Source: CAZKEG01 sp964601575 (GTDB taxonomy: Bacteria > Desulfobacterota > Thermodesulfobacteria > Thermodesulfobacteriales > Thermodesulfatatoraceae). From it: a stretch of DNA of 48,231 bases. The position numbers and the translations under genes are program-made. Under the pieces are notes generated by a model, which saw only the letters and a program-made list of their open reading frames with translations, had not been told where the DNA came from and ran no database searches. This document shows, in pieces, positions 21,539 to 30,816 of this stretch. How positions within the stretch are numbered: position 1 is the stretch's first letter; each line of letters opens with the position of its first letter. The stretch covers positions 1 through 48,231 of the forward strand of contig CAZROA010000114.1 of the NCBI GenBank assembly GCA_964601575.1, written 5' to 3'.

Positions 21539-23173
21539 ATGGTATCATCCTCCGGCATGGGCAAGTTGCGGCTCAAGGATCTAGCGGCCATCCCGCCATT
21601 GACCATCTCGCCCAAGGCCTCGCTAAAAGAAGCGAAAAGGCTCTTTTCTCTCTCCGGTGTCCAAGCCCTAATAGGGGAAGAAGGCAGAAGATTTTGCGGG
21701 CTCCTTGAGCGCCTGGTCCTGGACAAGGCCCTGGCCTTTGGTCTTGCTGAAACCGTGGTTGAGCTCCTCGATCCAGAGGCCCCGGTCTTGAAAGCCGAAA
21801 GCGAGGCCAACCCTGAGACCCTTGCCAAGGCCCTTTTGAGCCCCTCTTCTTTGGCCGTGCTGGAGGAAAACGGTCGAATAATCGGAAGCCTTTCTATTAA
21901 AAATTGGCTATGGTCTGGTCTTATCCCACCAGCACCTTTAAAAATTGCCCTCAACGACTTCTCTGAGGAGATAAGGACCATCCTCTTTGCCGCCCAAAAA
22001 GTGGCCGAAGGGCTAAATACCGCTGTGTTTTTGGTAGGCGGGGCGGTTCGAGATCAACTCCTCAAACGATCGGTCTTTGACCTTGACCTCGTGGTCTGTG
22101 AACAGGCCGAAGCCTTGGCCCAGGAATTGGCTAAGGCCCTTTCTGGCAGGCTTATGGCTCGTTCTTTGTTTGGCACTTACAAAGTGGCTCTTCCCAAAGG
22201 CCAGGTGATAGACGTGGCCCAAAGCCGTTGGGAATACTACGAAACCCCAGCGGCCCTTCCTAAAGTGAGCCCTGGTCCCCTGTGGCAGGATCTCTTTCGG
22301 CGTGACTTCACCATCAACGCTATGGCCCTGGTCCTGAACGGCCCTCTGGCCGGCACAGTGGTGGACTTCTTTGGCGGGCTTCAGGACTTAGAGGCCAAAC
22401 GGCTGCGTGTTCATCACGTCATGAGTCTGGTTGATGACCCCACCCGGATCTTTCGTGCCGCGCGTTATCTCACCCGTTTTGACCTTACACCGGGAAAGAC
22501 CTTTTTTGTCTCCCTTTCCTTGGTGCATCGTTATCAGGTCCTTAAGGAGCTTTCACCAGCCAGGGTCCAAAGAGAATTTGAACGCATCCTTGATGAACCA
22601 GGACCAGAAAAGGTCCTCTCTTTTCTCTTTGACCTTGGGGTCTTTGATGACCTCTTAGGGGTAGAGACCAAGTCGGTCAGAGACGAGATCAAGGCGCTCT
22701 TTACCTTGATCCAAGGGCTTTCTTTGACCAAAAGGGATCTGGTCGAGGCCTTGGCCCTGCTGTTTCACAGGATAAGCCCGCTTTGGTCGAGACTCCTTGA
22801 CCTTCCTAAACCCCGGGCCGAAATCTTGGAGAGGGGCTTACAAGACTTAGAAACTAAGGTTCCCTTTCTCCTTTCCGGGGAGAGATTGAGCCGCAAGGTG
22901 GCCCTATTAGAAAAGGCCCCGCTTCCTGTCCTGTTGGTCCTTGCCGTACAATTTCCCCTCGTCAAAGGCCTGGTCAGAGATTATCTTGAGAGGCTAAAAA
23001 CGGTAGGGCCCAGGCTTAAGGGAGAAGATCTGCTGAAAGTCGGTCTTAAACCTGGACCGGAGATCGGGCGTATCCTTAGGCGACTTAGGGAGGCCTGGCT
23101 TGACGGGGAGATCTCTTCCCCTGAGGAGGAATGGGCCTTGATAAAGAAGGAGTTTCCAGATGTTTTTTCCTGA
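21539..23173 (+). CDS. CBS-domain poly(A) polymerase / CCA-adding family nucleotidyltransferase
   Basis: 544 residues. A degenerate pair of CBS repeats spans about 8-125. The class II nucleotidyltransferase head follows (FLVGGAVRDQLL near 165, DLDLVV near 180, RRDFTINAMAL near 255), with the RNA-binding tail DPTRIFRAARYLTRF near 300. Related deltaproteobacterial proteins often carry an additional N-terminal DHH phosphoesterase domain, which is absent. It adds A or CCA to RNA 3' ends. Overlaps the M50 gene by 14 bases. Confidence 0.85.
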   Translation: MVSSSGMGKLRLKDLAAIPPLTISPKASLKEAKRLFSLSGVQALIGEEGRRFCGLLERLVLDKALAFGLAETVVELLDPEAPVLKAESEANPETLAKALLSPSSLAVLEENGRIIGSLSIKNWLWSGLIPPAPLKIALNDFSEEIRTILFAAQKVAEGLNTAVFLVGGAVRDQLLKRSVFDLDLVVCEQAEALAQELAKALSGRLMARSLFGTYKVALPKGQVIDVAQSRWEYYETPAALPKVSPGPLWQDLFRRDFTINAMALVLNGPLAGTVVDFFGGLQDLEAKRLRVHHVMSLVDDPTRIFRAARYLTRFDLTPGKTFFVSLSLVHRYQVLKELSPARVQREFERILDEPGPEKVLSFLFDLGVFDDLLGVETKSVRDEIKALFTLIQGLSLTKRDLVEALALLFHRISPLWSRLLDLPKPRAEILERGLQDLETKVPFLLSGERLSRKVALLEKAPLPVLLVLAVQFPLVKGLVRDYLERLKTVGPRLKGEDLLKVGLKPGPEIGRILRRLREAWLDGEISSPEEEWALIKKEFPDVFS

Positions 23174-23813
23174 TCTGCGGACCTTGACCGTGATGGCCGT
23201 TCCGCTTCTAGCGGCGGTAACCATCCACGAAGTTTCTCATGGTTTGGTGGCTTATCGCCTGGGAGACCCTACGCCCAAACTGGCCGGGCGTCTCTCTCTA
23301 AACCCTATCAAACATTTAGACCTCTTTGGGACCTTGGCCTTTATCCTGACCCAGGCCATCGGTTGGGCCAAACCGGTACCCATCAATCCGCGTTATTTCA
23401 AAAACCCCAAACAAGATATGATCTGGGTGGCCTTGGCCGGTCCGGTTTCAAACCTCCTCCTGGCCACCCTCTTTGCCCTTATGCTCAAATTTTTACCCTA
23501 TTTTCTCTATCCCTTGAGCCTCTTTGGACGAAGGAGTGTGGTCTTTTTTGGAAAACCCTTAGTCCTAATGTTCGCCTTGGGGATTCAGTTAAATATCGGC
23601 TTAGCTATCTTTAATCTCTTACCCATTCCGCCGCTTGACGGGAGTCGTATCCTCTTCGGGCTTTTACCACCCAAGATGGCTTATTCTTATCTTAGGCTTG
23701 AGCCTTACGGCTTCATCATTCTTCTCCTCCTTATCTTTACAGGTGTGATCCAAAAAATTATACTCCCGGCGATCCTTTATCTCTCAAGCATCCTACAGGG
23801 AGGGTTACTGTGA
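23160..23813 (+). CDS. M50 family site-2 metalloprotease (no PDZ)
   Basis: 217 residues, almost entirely membrane. HEVSH (H23, E24, H27) binds zinc and NLLPIPPLDGSRI (about 157-169) supplies the third ligand. The short, PDZ-free form is common next to trpS in these bacteria. Substrate unknown. Overlaps trpS by four bases. Confidence 0.88.
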   Translation: MFFPDLRTLTVMAVPLLAAVTIHEVSHGLVAYRLGDPTPKLAGRLSLNPIKHLDLFGTLAFILTQAIGWAKPVPINPRYFKNPKQDMIWVALAGPVSNLLLATLFALMLKFLPYFLYPLSLFGRRSVVFFGKPLVLMFALGIQLNIGLAIFNLLPIPPLDGSRILFGLLPPKMAYSYLRLEPYGFIILLLLIFTGVIQKIILPAILYLSSILQGGLL

Positions 23814-24811
23814 GCGAAAGGCGCGTACTAAGTGGAATGAGACCTACCGGTCCGCTTCATCTAGGGCATTTACACGGGGTCTTAAAGAACTGGTTGAGGC
23901 TCCAGGACCAATATCGTTGTTTTTATTTTGTGGCTGACTGGCATGCCCTGACCACGGAATACGAAAATCCCAAGCGTATTCCCGACTTTTCCCGCGAATT
24001 GTTGCTCGAGTGGCTCACCGTAGGGCTTGATCCGGAAAAGGCGGTACTTTTTATCCAATCGGCCATCAAGGAACACGCTGAGCTTTATTTGCTCTTTGCC
24101 ATGTTTACCCCGGTCTCCTGGCTTGAACGAAACCCCACTTACAAGGAAATGGTTCAACAGCTCAAACACAAGGATCTGGCCACCTATGGTTTTTTGGGCT
24201 ATCCCGTGCTTCAGGCGGCAGACATCTTGATCTATAAGGCCCATTACGTGCCGGTCGGGGTGGATCAATTACCCCACCTTGAACTCACCCGCGAGATCGC
24301 CAGGCGGTTTAATTACCTTTATCAAACCGAGGTCTTCCCAGAACCAGAACCCCTCCTTTCTGAAGTGCCTAAGGTTCCAGGAATCGACGGACGTAAGATG
24401 AGCAAGAGTTACGGAAACGCCATCTTTTTAAACGATGACGAAGAGGCCATCCGTAAAAAGATCCTCTCCATGGTCACCGACACCCAGCGTCCGCGGAAGA
24501 GTGATCCAGGAGATCCAGAAAATCGCTGTGTGGCCTTCCACCTGATTAAACTCTACATGTCTGAGGAAGAACGAGCAGAAATCATTGAAGAATGTAAGGC
24601 CGCCAGGCTGGGTTGTGTAGCGTGTAAACGCAAGCTGGCCGAGAAAGTAATTGAAGGCTTGAGACCCCTTTGGGCCCGCCGGGCCGAGCTAGAGGCCAAA
24701 CCCAAACTATTCGAGGAAATTATTGACCAAGGTATTACCAAGGCCAAGGAATTTGCCCGAAGGACCCTTGAGGAGGCCAAAGCCGCTCTTTTTGGGACAA
24801 AGTGGTATTAG
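23810..24811 (+). CDS. trpS: Tryptophanyl-tRNA synthetase
   Basis: 333 residues starting at GTG within the previous gene's last codons. HLGH (17-20) in PTGPLHLGHLHG and DGRKMSKSYGN (about 193-203) are the class I signatures. It charges tRNA-Trp in the cytoplasm. Last gene of the rightward operon, ending in a four-base convergent overlap with the aminotransferase. Confidence 0.97.
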   Translation: MSERRVLSGMRPTGPLHLGHLHGVLKNWLRLQDQYRCFYFVADWHALTTEYENPKRIPDFSRELLLEWLTVGLDPEKAVLFIQSAIKEHAELYLLFAMFTPVSWLERNPTYKEMVQQLKHKDLATYGFLGYPVLQAADILIYKAHYVPVGVDQLPHLELTREIARRFNYLYQTEVFPEPEPLLSEVPKVPGIDGRKMSKSYGNAIFLNDDEEAIRKKILSMVTDTQRPRKSDPGDPENRCVAFHLIKLYMSEEERAEIIEECKAARLGCVACKRKLAEKVIEGLRPLWARRAELEAKPKLFEEIIDQGITKAKEFARRTLEEAKAALFGTKWY

Positions 24812-25989
24812 CCCTTGGCCCGTTCTACGGCGCGTTTGAAGCCTTCGCGGGCGCGTTCGATAAAGATTTCATCGACACAAAAGGCCAGCCTAATGTGCCC
24901 CGGGCCGCCAAATCCCCGACCAGGCACGGCAAGGATCAGTTCTTCCTGAAGGAGTTTGCAAAATTCGAGGTCATCAATCGGGGTCTTTGGGAAGAGGTAA
25001 AAGGCCCCTTTGGGTTTGACGAACTCAAGGCCAGCTTCCTTTAAAACTTCACAAAAGAGATCTCGTCTCCTTTCGTAGATGGAGACATCGACCACCTCCT
25101 CGACACAAGCGGCGGCCAAACGCTGGGCCAGGGCCGGGGCATTGACAAAACCCAAGATCCGATTGGCCAAGATAAAGGCAGCCATCAATTCCTCTTTATC
25201 TTCGGCCTCAGGGTGCAAGGCCAAAAAACCGATACGTTCCCCTGGCAAGGAAAGCTCTTTGGAAAAACTAGAAATGACCACGCTGTTTTCGTAAAGGGGA
25301 AAGATAGGTGGGGTCTCTAGGCCATCGAAGACCAGGTGCCGGTAAGGTTCGTCTGAGAGGAGAAGGATCGGATGCCCCAGGTCTTTGCCCTTTTGGCTTA
25401 AGAGAGCAGCCAAGTTTCTAAGTTCTTCTTCGCTGTAAAGTTGACCAGTGGGGTTATTAGGGGAGTTGATCAAAACAGCCTTGGTCTTTTTGGTAATGGC
25501 CTTTTCGATGGCCTCAAGGTCTAGGCCAAAGTCTTCCTTGGTTGGGACAGGCTTGGGTATACCGCCATGGTTTTCGACGTAAAACTTGTATTCCACAAAA
25601 AAGGGAGCGGGAAAGATGACCTCATCTCCGGGTTCAAGGATGGCCTTTAGGACCACGTTTAAGGCCCCGGCTGCCCCGCAGGTCATGACGATGTGTTCCA
25701 TAGGCACTGCCAACCGCTGTTCCTTGGAGACCTTAATGGCCATGGCCTCACGGACAAAGGGGAAACCGGCGTTGGGCATGTACCCGTGAAGGGCTGGTTC
25801 GTCTTTGCGAATCAGGTCTTCTAAGGCCTTCTTTACCCCTGGAGGCGGGGGGACATCCGGGTTCCCTAGGCTGAAATCACAGACCCGGTCTGCCCCATAG
25901 CGGGCCTTAAGCCTTGCCCCTTCCTCAAACATCTTCCTGATCCAAGAGGCCCCGGCTAGATATTCTTTAATCTTTTGGGAAACGGGCAT
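24808..25989 (-). CDS. PLP-dependent class I/II aminotransferase
   Basis: 393 residues from the ATG at 25989 (AAAGGAGG upstream); a longer frame would run into the deacetylase gene. NSPNNPTGQ (PLP-binding Asn), LLLSDEPYRHLVF (Asp) and SSFSKELSLPGERIG (Schiff-base Lys) are in order, with the substrate-binding Arg in HIRLAFC. The opening SLGNPDVPPPPGV is typical of the aspartate/alanine aminotransferase fold. The exact amino acid cannot be read from sequence. Confidence 0.9.
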   Translation of the reverse strand: MPVSQKIKEYLAGASWIRKMFEEGARLKARYGADRVCDFSLGNPDVPPPPGVKKALEDLIRKDEPALHGYMPNAGFPFVREAMAIKVSKEQRLAVPMEHIVMTCGAAGALNVVLKAILEPGDEVIFPAPFFVEYKFYVENHGGIPKPVPTKEDFGLDLEAIEKAITKKTKAVLINSPNNPTGQLYSEEELRNLAALLSQKGKDLGHPILLLSDEPYRHLVFDGLETPPIFPLYENSVVISSFSKELSLPGERIGFLALHPEAEDKEELMAAFILANRILGFVNAPALAQRLAAACVEEVVDVSIYERRRDLFCEVLKEAGLEFVKPKGAFYLFPKTPIDDLEFCKLLQEELILAVPGRGFGGPGHIRLAFCVDEIFIERAREGFKRAVERAKG

Positions 25990-26012
25990 TATATCCTCCT
26001 TTTGCCTCAAAG

Positions 26013-27053
26013 TTAAAAACGCCAATATGGACGAAGGGTCTCCTTTACTTGGTTAATGACCCCCAAGGAGGCCTTGACCTTTTTTAGTTCTTCTAGGCGA
26101 TCTTCTGGAATAATCGATTGTCCGGCAAGTTCCGAGATAACGGCAGCCACACATTCAGCCAAGCCTTGAAGATTGTATCCACCTTCCAGCGTGAGCAATA
26201 TCTTCCCTTGGCAAAAGCGCTGAGCCAGGTCCTTGATCAAGCGTGTCAGATAGGCCACACCGATGGGTGTGACCGACATACCACCCAAGGGATCGGCAAA
26301 GTAGATATCAAAACCGGCAGAGATCAGGATGACCTCAGGCTTAAAACCCTCGGCTACCGGGATGAGGATCTCGTGAAAGACAGTGGCGTATTCTCCATCC
26401 CCACAGCCGGCAGAAAGGGGCACATTGACTGTAAAACCAAGCCCCCTACCCCGGCCAATCTCTTCCACCCGACCTGTACCGGGATAATAGGGAAATTGAT
26501 GGGTAGAGAAATAGAGCACCTGGTCAGACTCGTAAAAGGACCACTGGGTGCCGTTTCCGTGGTGAAGATCCCAATCAACGATCAGGACCCTCTGACAGCC
26601 GAGCCTTTTTAGGGCGTAATGGGCGGCAAGGGCCACATTGTTAAAGAGGCAAAAGCCCATGGCGCGATTGTATTCGGCATGGTGCCCTGGGGGACGAACC
26701 AGGGCAAAGACCGCCTCCACCGAGCCCTGAAACAGGGCCTCAAGTCCTACAAATTGGGCCCCAACGGCATTGAGGGCCGCTTGGTAGGATTCAGGAGAGG
26801 TGGCGGTATCCGGGTCAAGTTGGACATGGGCCTGCCCGGCGGTGGCCGCAACGCTTCTGATATAGGCTGGATCATGGTTCCAGGCCAGTTCTTCTTCAGT
26901 GGCCGGGCGGGGAGAAAGGACCTTAAGCCACTGGGAAAATTCGGGATCTTCCAGGCGGGCATAAATCTTCTCCAATCTTTCCGGACGTTCTGGATGATAA
27001 TCTCCGGGATTGTGTTTTAGGAAGATTTCATCCTTGATGATGGCTACTTTCAT
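26013..27053 (-). CDS. Histone-deacetylase-family / AcuC-like deacetylase
   Basis: 346 residues. Tandem catalytic His H124-H125 (RPPGHHAEY), zinc ligands D162, H164 (DWDLHHGNGT) and D248 (SAGFD), and Y292 (EGGYN) form the full class II-like active site. Bacterial members remove acyl groups from polyamines, small molecules or acetyl-CoA synthetase. No acetoin genes are nearby, so AcuC in the strict sense is unproven. Confidence 0.92.
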   Translation of the reverse strand: MKVAIIKDEIFLKHNPGDYHPERPERLEKIYARLEDPEFSQWLKVLSPRPATEEELAWNHDPAYIRSVAATAGQAHVQLDPDTATSPESYQAALNAVGAQFVGLEALFQGSVEAVFALVRPPGHHAEYNRAMGFCLFNNVALAAHYALKRLGCQRVLIVDWDLHHGNGTQWSFYESDQVLYFSTHQFPYYPGTGRVEEIGRGRGLGFTVNVPLSAGCGDGEYATVFHEILIPVAEGFKPEVILISAGFDIYFADPLGGMSVTPIGVAYLTRLIKDLAQRFCQGKILLTLEGGYNLQGLAECVAAVISELAGQSIIPEDRLEELKKVKASLGVINQVKETLRPYWRF

Positions 27054-27083
27054 GATGCCTCCTTTAGACCCTTTCAGGGGGCC

Positions 27084-27728
27084 TTAAGGCCTTAGCCAAC
27101 CGGGGAATAATTCCCTCAACCCCCTTGCCATATATTCAACGGAAATCACCGCCAGAATCAAGCCCATTAATCTACCAAAGAGATTGGTCCCGGTATGTCC
27201 TAAAATTTTGGAGATCCGGGTGGCATAACTCAAGATCAAGAAGCTGATAAAACACACAATGATACTACCCAGGACAACCCGGAGCTTGGTCTCAAGCCCT
27301 TGACCGCTGGCCAGGACCATCACCGTGGTGATTGCCCCTGGACCAGCCAAAATGGGAACACCTAAGGGGACAATGGCGATGTCTTCTTTTTGGCGGCTTT
27401 CTAATTCTTCTTCAGGTGAACTCTTGGTCCCTCGGGGGCGGGCCTGAAGCATCTGAAGGGCAATGGTGAAGAGAATAAAGCCCCCAGCCACCCGAAAAGA
27501 GGCCACGGAGATATTGAAGAAAGAAAGGATTTGGTCACCGAAGAGGGCAAAAAGACCCAAGACCAAGGCGGCGACCAGACAGGCCTTGGCTGTCATCCTC
27601 CGCTTTTGGTCCTCAAGGGTCCCTTCGGTGAGGCTGACAAAGAGTGGGATATTCCCTATCGGATCGACGATGATAAAGAGGGGAACGATGGTGTTTAGCC
27701 AACTCTTCCAATCGATACTCTCAAACAT
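27084..27728 (-). CDS. MarC-family membrane protein
   Basis: 214 residues from the ATG at 27728; a GTG eight codons earlier is an alternative. Six hydrophobic segments, an opening VPLFIIVDPIGNIPLF and the internal GPGAITTVMVL motif are diagnostic of MarC/YhgN. Despite the old name the family has no proven antibiotic role. Overlaps the next gene upstream by eight bases. Confidence 0.88.
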   Translation of the reverse strand: MFESIDWKSWLNTIVPLFIIVDPIGNIPLFVSLTEGTLEDQKRRMTAKACLVAALVLGLFALFGDQILSFFNISVASFRVAGGFILFTIALQMLQARPRGTKSSPEEELESRQKEDIAIVPLGVPILAGPGAITTVMVLASGQGLETKLRVVLGSIIVCFISFLILSYATRISKILGHTGTNLFGRLMGLILAVISVEYMARGLRELFPGWLRP

Positions 27729-28632
27729 CCTTTGGCCTTTGACCAGAACCACGGGTGAAATAGATTATGCCTCCGATGGCCCCACCCAGGAGGGCCACGG
27801 CATAGACCAAAATACCCAAAGCCAATCCATATTCAGCCCCAAAGCCAAGAAGCCTCAAGAAGTAGACCAGGGTTCCCTCTCGGACCCCTAATCCTCCAAG
27901 ACTCACCGGCATGGCAGCCAGGACCCCCATAATAGGGACAATAATCAGATATTTGGTCAAGGGAACCGGGAGGTTTAGCCCACAACCCAGAAAAAAGAGA
28001 TGGATACTGTAGAAAGTTTGGACCAAAAGGCCCAAAAAGAGGAGGATCAGAAAGACTCGGAGGTGAAAGACCGCTGAGGCCAAGAGAAGGTGATAATTTT
28101 GTAGTTTTTTACCCCAAAATCTCCTCAAAAGGAGGATGATAAGACAGAGTAAAAGACCTGATCCTGAGAGGAGATAAAGGGTCTTTTGGGTGGGTGGCGG
28201 CAAAAACTCACCTTCAAGGGGCAAAGAGACCCCTACCAAGAGTAGGGCCCCCAAAAACCCGAAGGCCCGATCATAAAAGACCGATAGGGTGGCTGCTGTC
28301 TTGGAGGCGCCATCTTTGAGTAGATAACCCACCCGAATTATATCGCCACCCAAAAGACCAGGTAAAAAGGCGTTAAAATATTGGTTTATAAAGTAAAGTT
28401 TTAGGAAATAAACATAATTTTTCTTAAAATCGAGACTTTTACAGATAAGTTGCCAACGAAAGGTACTGATCATCTGGAAGACGAGGTAACAGAGAAAGGC
28501 GGCGGTAAACCACCACGGAGAGATCTTGCGGATGGTCTGCCACAGGGTGGCTAGATCAGTATGGCGTAAAAGGTAATAAAGAAGCCCAAGGCTTACGGCA
28601 ACCTTTAGGGAAAAACTCAAATATCTTTTCAC
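27721..28632 (-). CDS. LPG synthase transmembrane-domain (YbhN/AglD-type) protein
   Basis: 303 residues with about eight membrane helices. The motif GLLGGDIIRVGYLLK (about 94-108) and PVSLGGLGVREGTLVYFL near 240 define the flippase-like UPF0104 family. These proteins are often paired with a GT2 glycosyltransferase, as here (four-base overlap), suggesting modification or translocation of a polyprenyl-linked sugar or lipid. Confidence 0.85.
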   Translation of the reverse strand: MKRYLSFSLKVAVSLGLLYYLLRHTDLATLWQTIRKISPWWFTAAFLCYLVFQMISTFRWQLICKSLDFKKNYVYFLKLYFINQYFNAFLPGLLGGDIIRVGYLLKDGASKTAATLSVFYDRAFGFLGALLLVGVSLPLEGEFLPPPTQKTLYLLSGSGLLLCLIILLLRRFWGKKLQNYHLLLASAVFHLRVFLILLFLGLLVQTFYSIHLFFLGCGLNLPVPLTKYLIIVPIMGVLAAMPVSLGGLGVREGTLVYFLRLLGFGAEYGLALGILVYAVALLGGAIGGIIYFTRGSGQRPKDV

Positions 28633-29588
28633 TCAAGGACCTCACGGATGGAATAAATACGATGATTTGAGGCCTCAAAATAAGTACGCATGACCATTTC
28701 GGCCAAAAGTCCGGTCCCTAAAAGATTGATTCCCGTGATGATCAAAAGGGCCCCAAGCAAGAGGAGCGGCCTCTGGCCGATATTTTGGTGATAAAGGAGC
28801 TTTATGCAGGAGAGATAGGCCTCGATCAGAAAACCGGCCAAGAACATGAGCCCTCCAGTAAGCCCGAAGACATGGAGGGGACGGGTGGCAAATTTGCGGA
28901 AGAAGATCATGAGCAACAGATCGAGCAGGACTCGATAGGTTCGGGAAAGGCCATATTTGCTCTTTCCGTGTCGGCGGGGATGATGGTTGACTACCTCTTC
29001 GGCGATCTTAGCCCCACGGAGGCTGACCAAGACCGGGATGAAGCGATGAAGCTCTCCGTAGATGGCCAGGCCTTGAATGACTTCCGCTCGATAGGCCTTG
29101 AGTGAACAACCATAGTCATGGAGTCTGACCTTGGTCAAGCGACTGATGAGTCTATTGGCCAGAACAGAGGGCAACCGGCGGGAGAGAAAGGGATCTTTAC
29201 GATTTTTTCGCCAGCCGGAGACGACATCATAGCCCTCTTCGATCTTTTTCAGGAGCTTGGGGATGTCTGCTGGATCATTCTGGAGATCACCATCCATGGT
29301 GACAATGATCTCTCCTCGGGCATAATCGATCCCGGCGGTGAAAGCGGCACTTTGGCCGAAATTGCGTCTTAGAAAGATCACCTTAAGCCAAGGGTAGCGG
29401 GGTTTAAGGCTCTTTAAGACCTGGGCTGAGCCATCAGTGGAACCGTCGTCTACCATGATTACCTCAAAGGGCTTACCCAAAGGGGTAAGGGCCGCCTCAA
29501 GCCTTTCTAGGAGGGGAGGAATATTTTCCTCTTCGTTAAAGATCGGAATGACTACGGAAACATAGGGTTTAGCGTCTTTTTTGTTCAT
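28629..29588 (-). CDS. GT2 glycosyltransferase, DPM1/ArnC type
   Basis: 319 residues. SVVIPIFNEEENI and VDDGSTDGS bind the nucleotide sugar, MDGDLQNDP is the DxD metal site, and a C-terminal pair of membrane helices (about 233-300) anchors it. This type makes polyprenyl-phosphate sugars. It lies between the flippase-like gene and the Deg protease with four-base overlaps on both sides. Confidence 0.92.
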   Translation of the reverse strand: MNKKDAKPYVSVVIPIFNEEENIPPLLERLEAALTPLGKPFEVIMVDDGSTDGSAQVLKSLKPRYPWLKVIFLRRNFGQSAAFTAGIDYARGEIIVTMDGDLQNDPADIPKLLKKIEEGYDVVSGWRKNRKDPFLSRRLPSVLANRLISRLTKVRLHDYGCSLKAYRAEVIQGLAIYGELHRFIPVLVSLRGAKIAEEVVNHHPRRHGKSKYGLSRTYRVLLDLLLMIFFRKFATRPLHVFGLTGGLMFLAGFLIEAYLSCIKLLYHQNIGQRPLLLLGALLIITGINLLGTGLLAEMVMRTYFEASNHRIYSIREVLE

Positions 29589-30694
29589 GGTCGTGGATAG
29601 ATAGGCGGTAGTTTACCAAGGATTATCGGAAATTTTAAAAGTTTTCCGTCTCGCAAGACCGTAAGGGTGATCCGGTCGCCGGGATGGTGACGGGTAAGTT
29701 CATCGACGATATCAAGGCGCCGGCGGACAGGTCGACCATTGACCGCGACGATGATATCGCCTCCGAGGAAGATCTTTTCTTCACCGAGGAGGATCAGACG
29801 ATTGCCTCCTTTTAGTCCGGCCTTGTCTGCCGGGGAGCCAGGGATGACCTGTTCGACAAGGACCCCTTCGGTATATTTGAGGCCAAAGAGATTGGCCAGC
29901 CGCGGGTTGAGGTCTATGCCCCGTATCCCGGCAAAGGGTCTTATCGCATAACCTTGTTTGATGAGTTGGGGGACGATCCGAACGGCTACTTCAGCCGGGA
30001 TGGCAAAGCCGATATTTTGGGCATCGGGTTTCAAGACGGCGGTGATGATCCCAACCACTTCTCCCTTAGAATTGAGCAAAGGTCCGCCTGAGTTTCCGGG
30101 GTTAATGGCGGCATCGGTCTGAATGATATTGTGGGAGAGCTCAAGGGTGGGGCTTGGGAGGCTACGGTTGAGGGCACTGACCACCCCAACCGTTAGGGTG
30201 TTATCCAGACCAAAGGGATTACCGATGGCCAGGACCTTTTGCCCGATCCTTAATTTTTCGCTCTCGCCAAAGGAAAGGGGTTTTACTTCGGTTTTGGGCT
30301 CGATTTTTAGGACAGCCAAGTCCGTAGGGGGGTCAGTGCCAATGATCCGGGCCTGATAGCGATGGCCGTCTCCGTCAATGACATAGATCAGATAGGCGTC
30401 TTGGATGATGTGAAAATTGGTGAGGATGAGGCCGTCTTTGGAGATAAAAAAACCAGACCCAAGGGCCCTTTTGGGGGTCTGAGACTTGGTAGAACTTGGC
30501 CTTTGAAGGCATTCGATATGGACGACAGCCTCTTTGGCCTTTTGATAGACGGCGATATTATTTTCCTCAAAAGGGGTCAGGGCTAGGGCCTGAGTGGTTA
30601 AGAGAAAAAAGAGGATCCATAAGGTAAAATTTCCCCGAAAACACCTTCTCTTTAAAACCTCTTTTCGATTTTGGTCCTTATTTTGAAGATCCAT
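29585..30694 (-). CDS. Deg/HtrA-family periplasmic serine protease
   Basis: 369 residues from the ATG at 30694 (AAGGAG upstream); the longer frame lacks a site. A signal or anchor peptide (about 22-40) is followed by the trypsin fold with H95 (TNFHII), D125 (TDLAVL) and S202 (NSGGPLL). One PDZ domain (about 265-360) follows. It degrades or refolds misfolded envelope proteins. Confidence 0.92.
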   Translation of the reverse strand: MDLQNKDQNRKEVLKRRCFRGNFTLWILFFLLTTQALALTPFEENNIAVYQKAKEAVVHIECLQRPSSTKSQTPKRALGSGFFISKDGLILTNFHIIQDAYLIYVIDGDGHRYQARIIGTDPPTDLAVLKIEPKTEVKPLSFGESEKLRIGQKVLAIGNPFGLDNTLTVGVVSALNRSLPSPTLELSHNIIQTDAAINPGNSGGPLLNSKGEVVGIITAVLKPDAQNIGFAIPAEVAVRIVPQLIKQGYAIRPFAGIRGIDLNPRLANLFGLKYTEGVLVEQVIPGSPADKAGLKGGNRLILLGEEKIFLGGDIIVAVNGRPVRRRLDIVDELTRHHPGDRITLTVLRDGKLLKFPIILGKLPPIYPRP

Positions 30695-30720
30695 GGGTTT
30701 CTCCTTTATGTATGGGCCTT

Positions 30721-30748
30721 CATTTAGCCCATCACATGGCTCTGTCAA
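30721..30748 (-). promoter_or_regulatory. Promoter of the leftward Deg-GT2-flippase operon
   Basis: Minus strand TTGACA (30743-30748) then a 16-base spacer and TAAATG (30721-30726). The -35 is perfect, the -10 weak. Confidence 0.4.
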
Positions 30749-30756
30749 GTAAAGGG

Positions 30757-30785
30757 TTGAATTCCGCGGCAAGAGGCGCTATAGG
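30757..30785 (+). promoter_or_regulatory. Promoter of the transketolase operon
   Basis: TTGAAT (30757-30762), 17-base spacer, TATAGG (30780-30785), 31 bases before the transketolase ATG. Confidence 0.5.
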
Positions 30786-30816
30786 TCGAGCCGAATCCCA
30801 AAGGAAGGAGAAAAGG

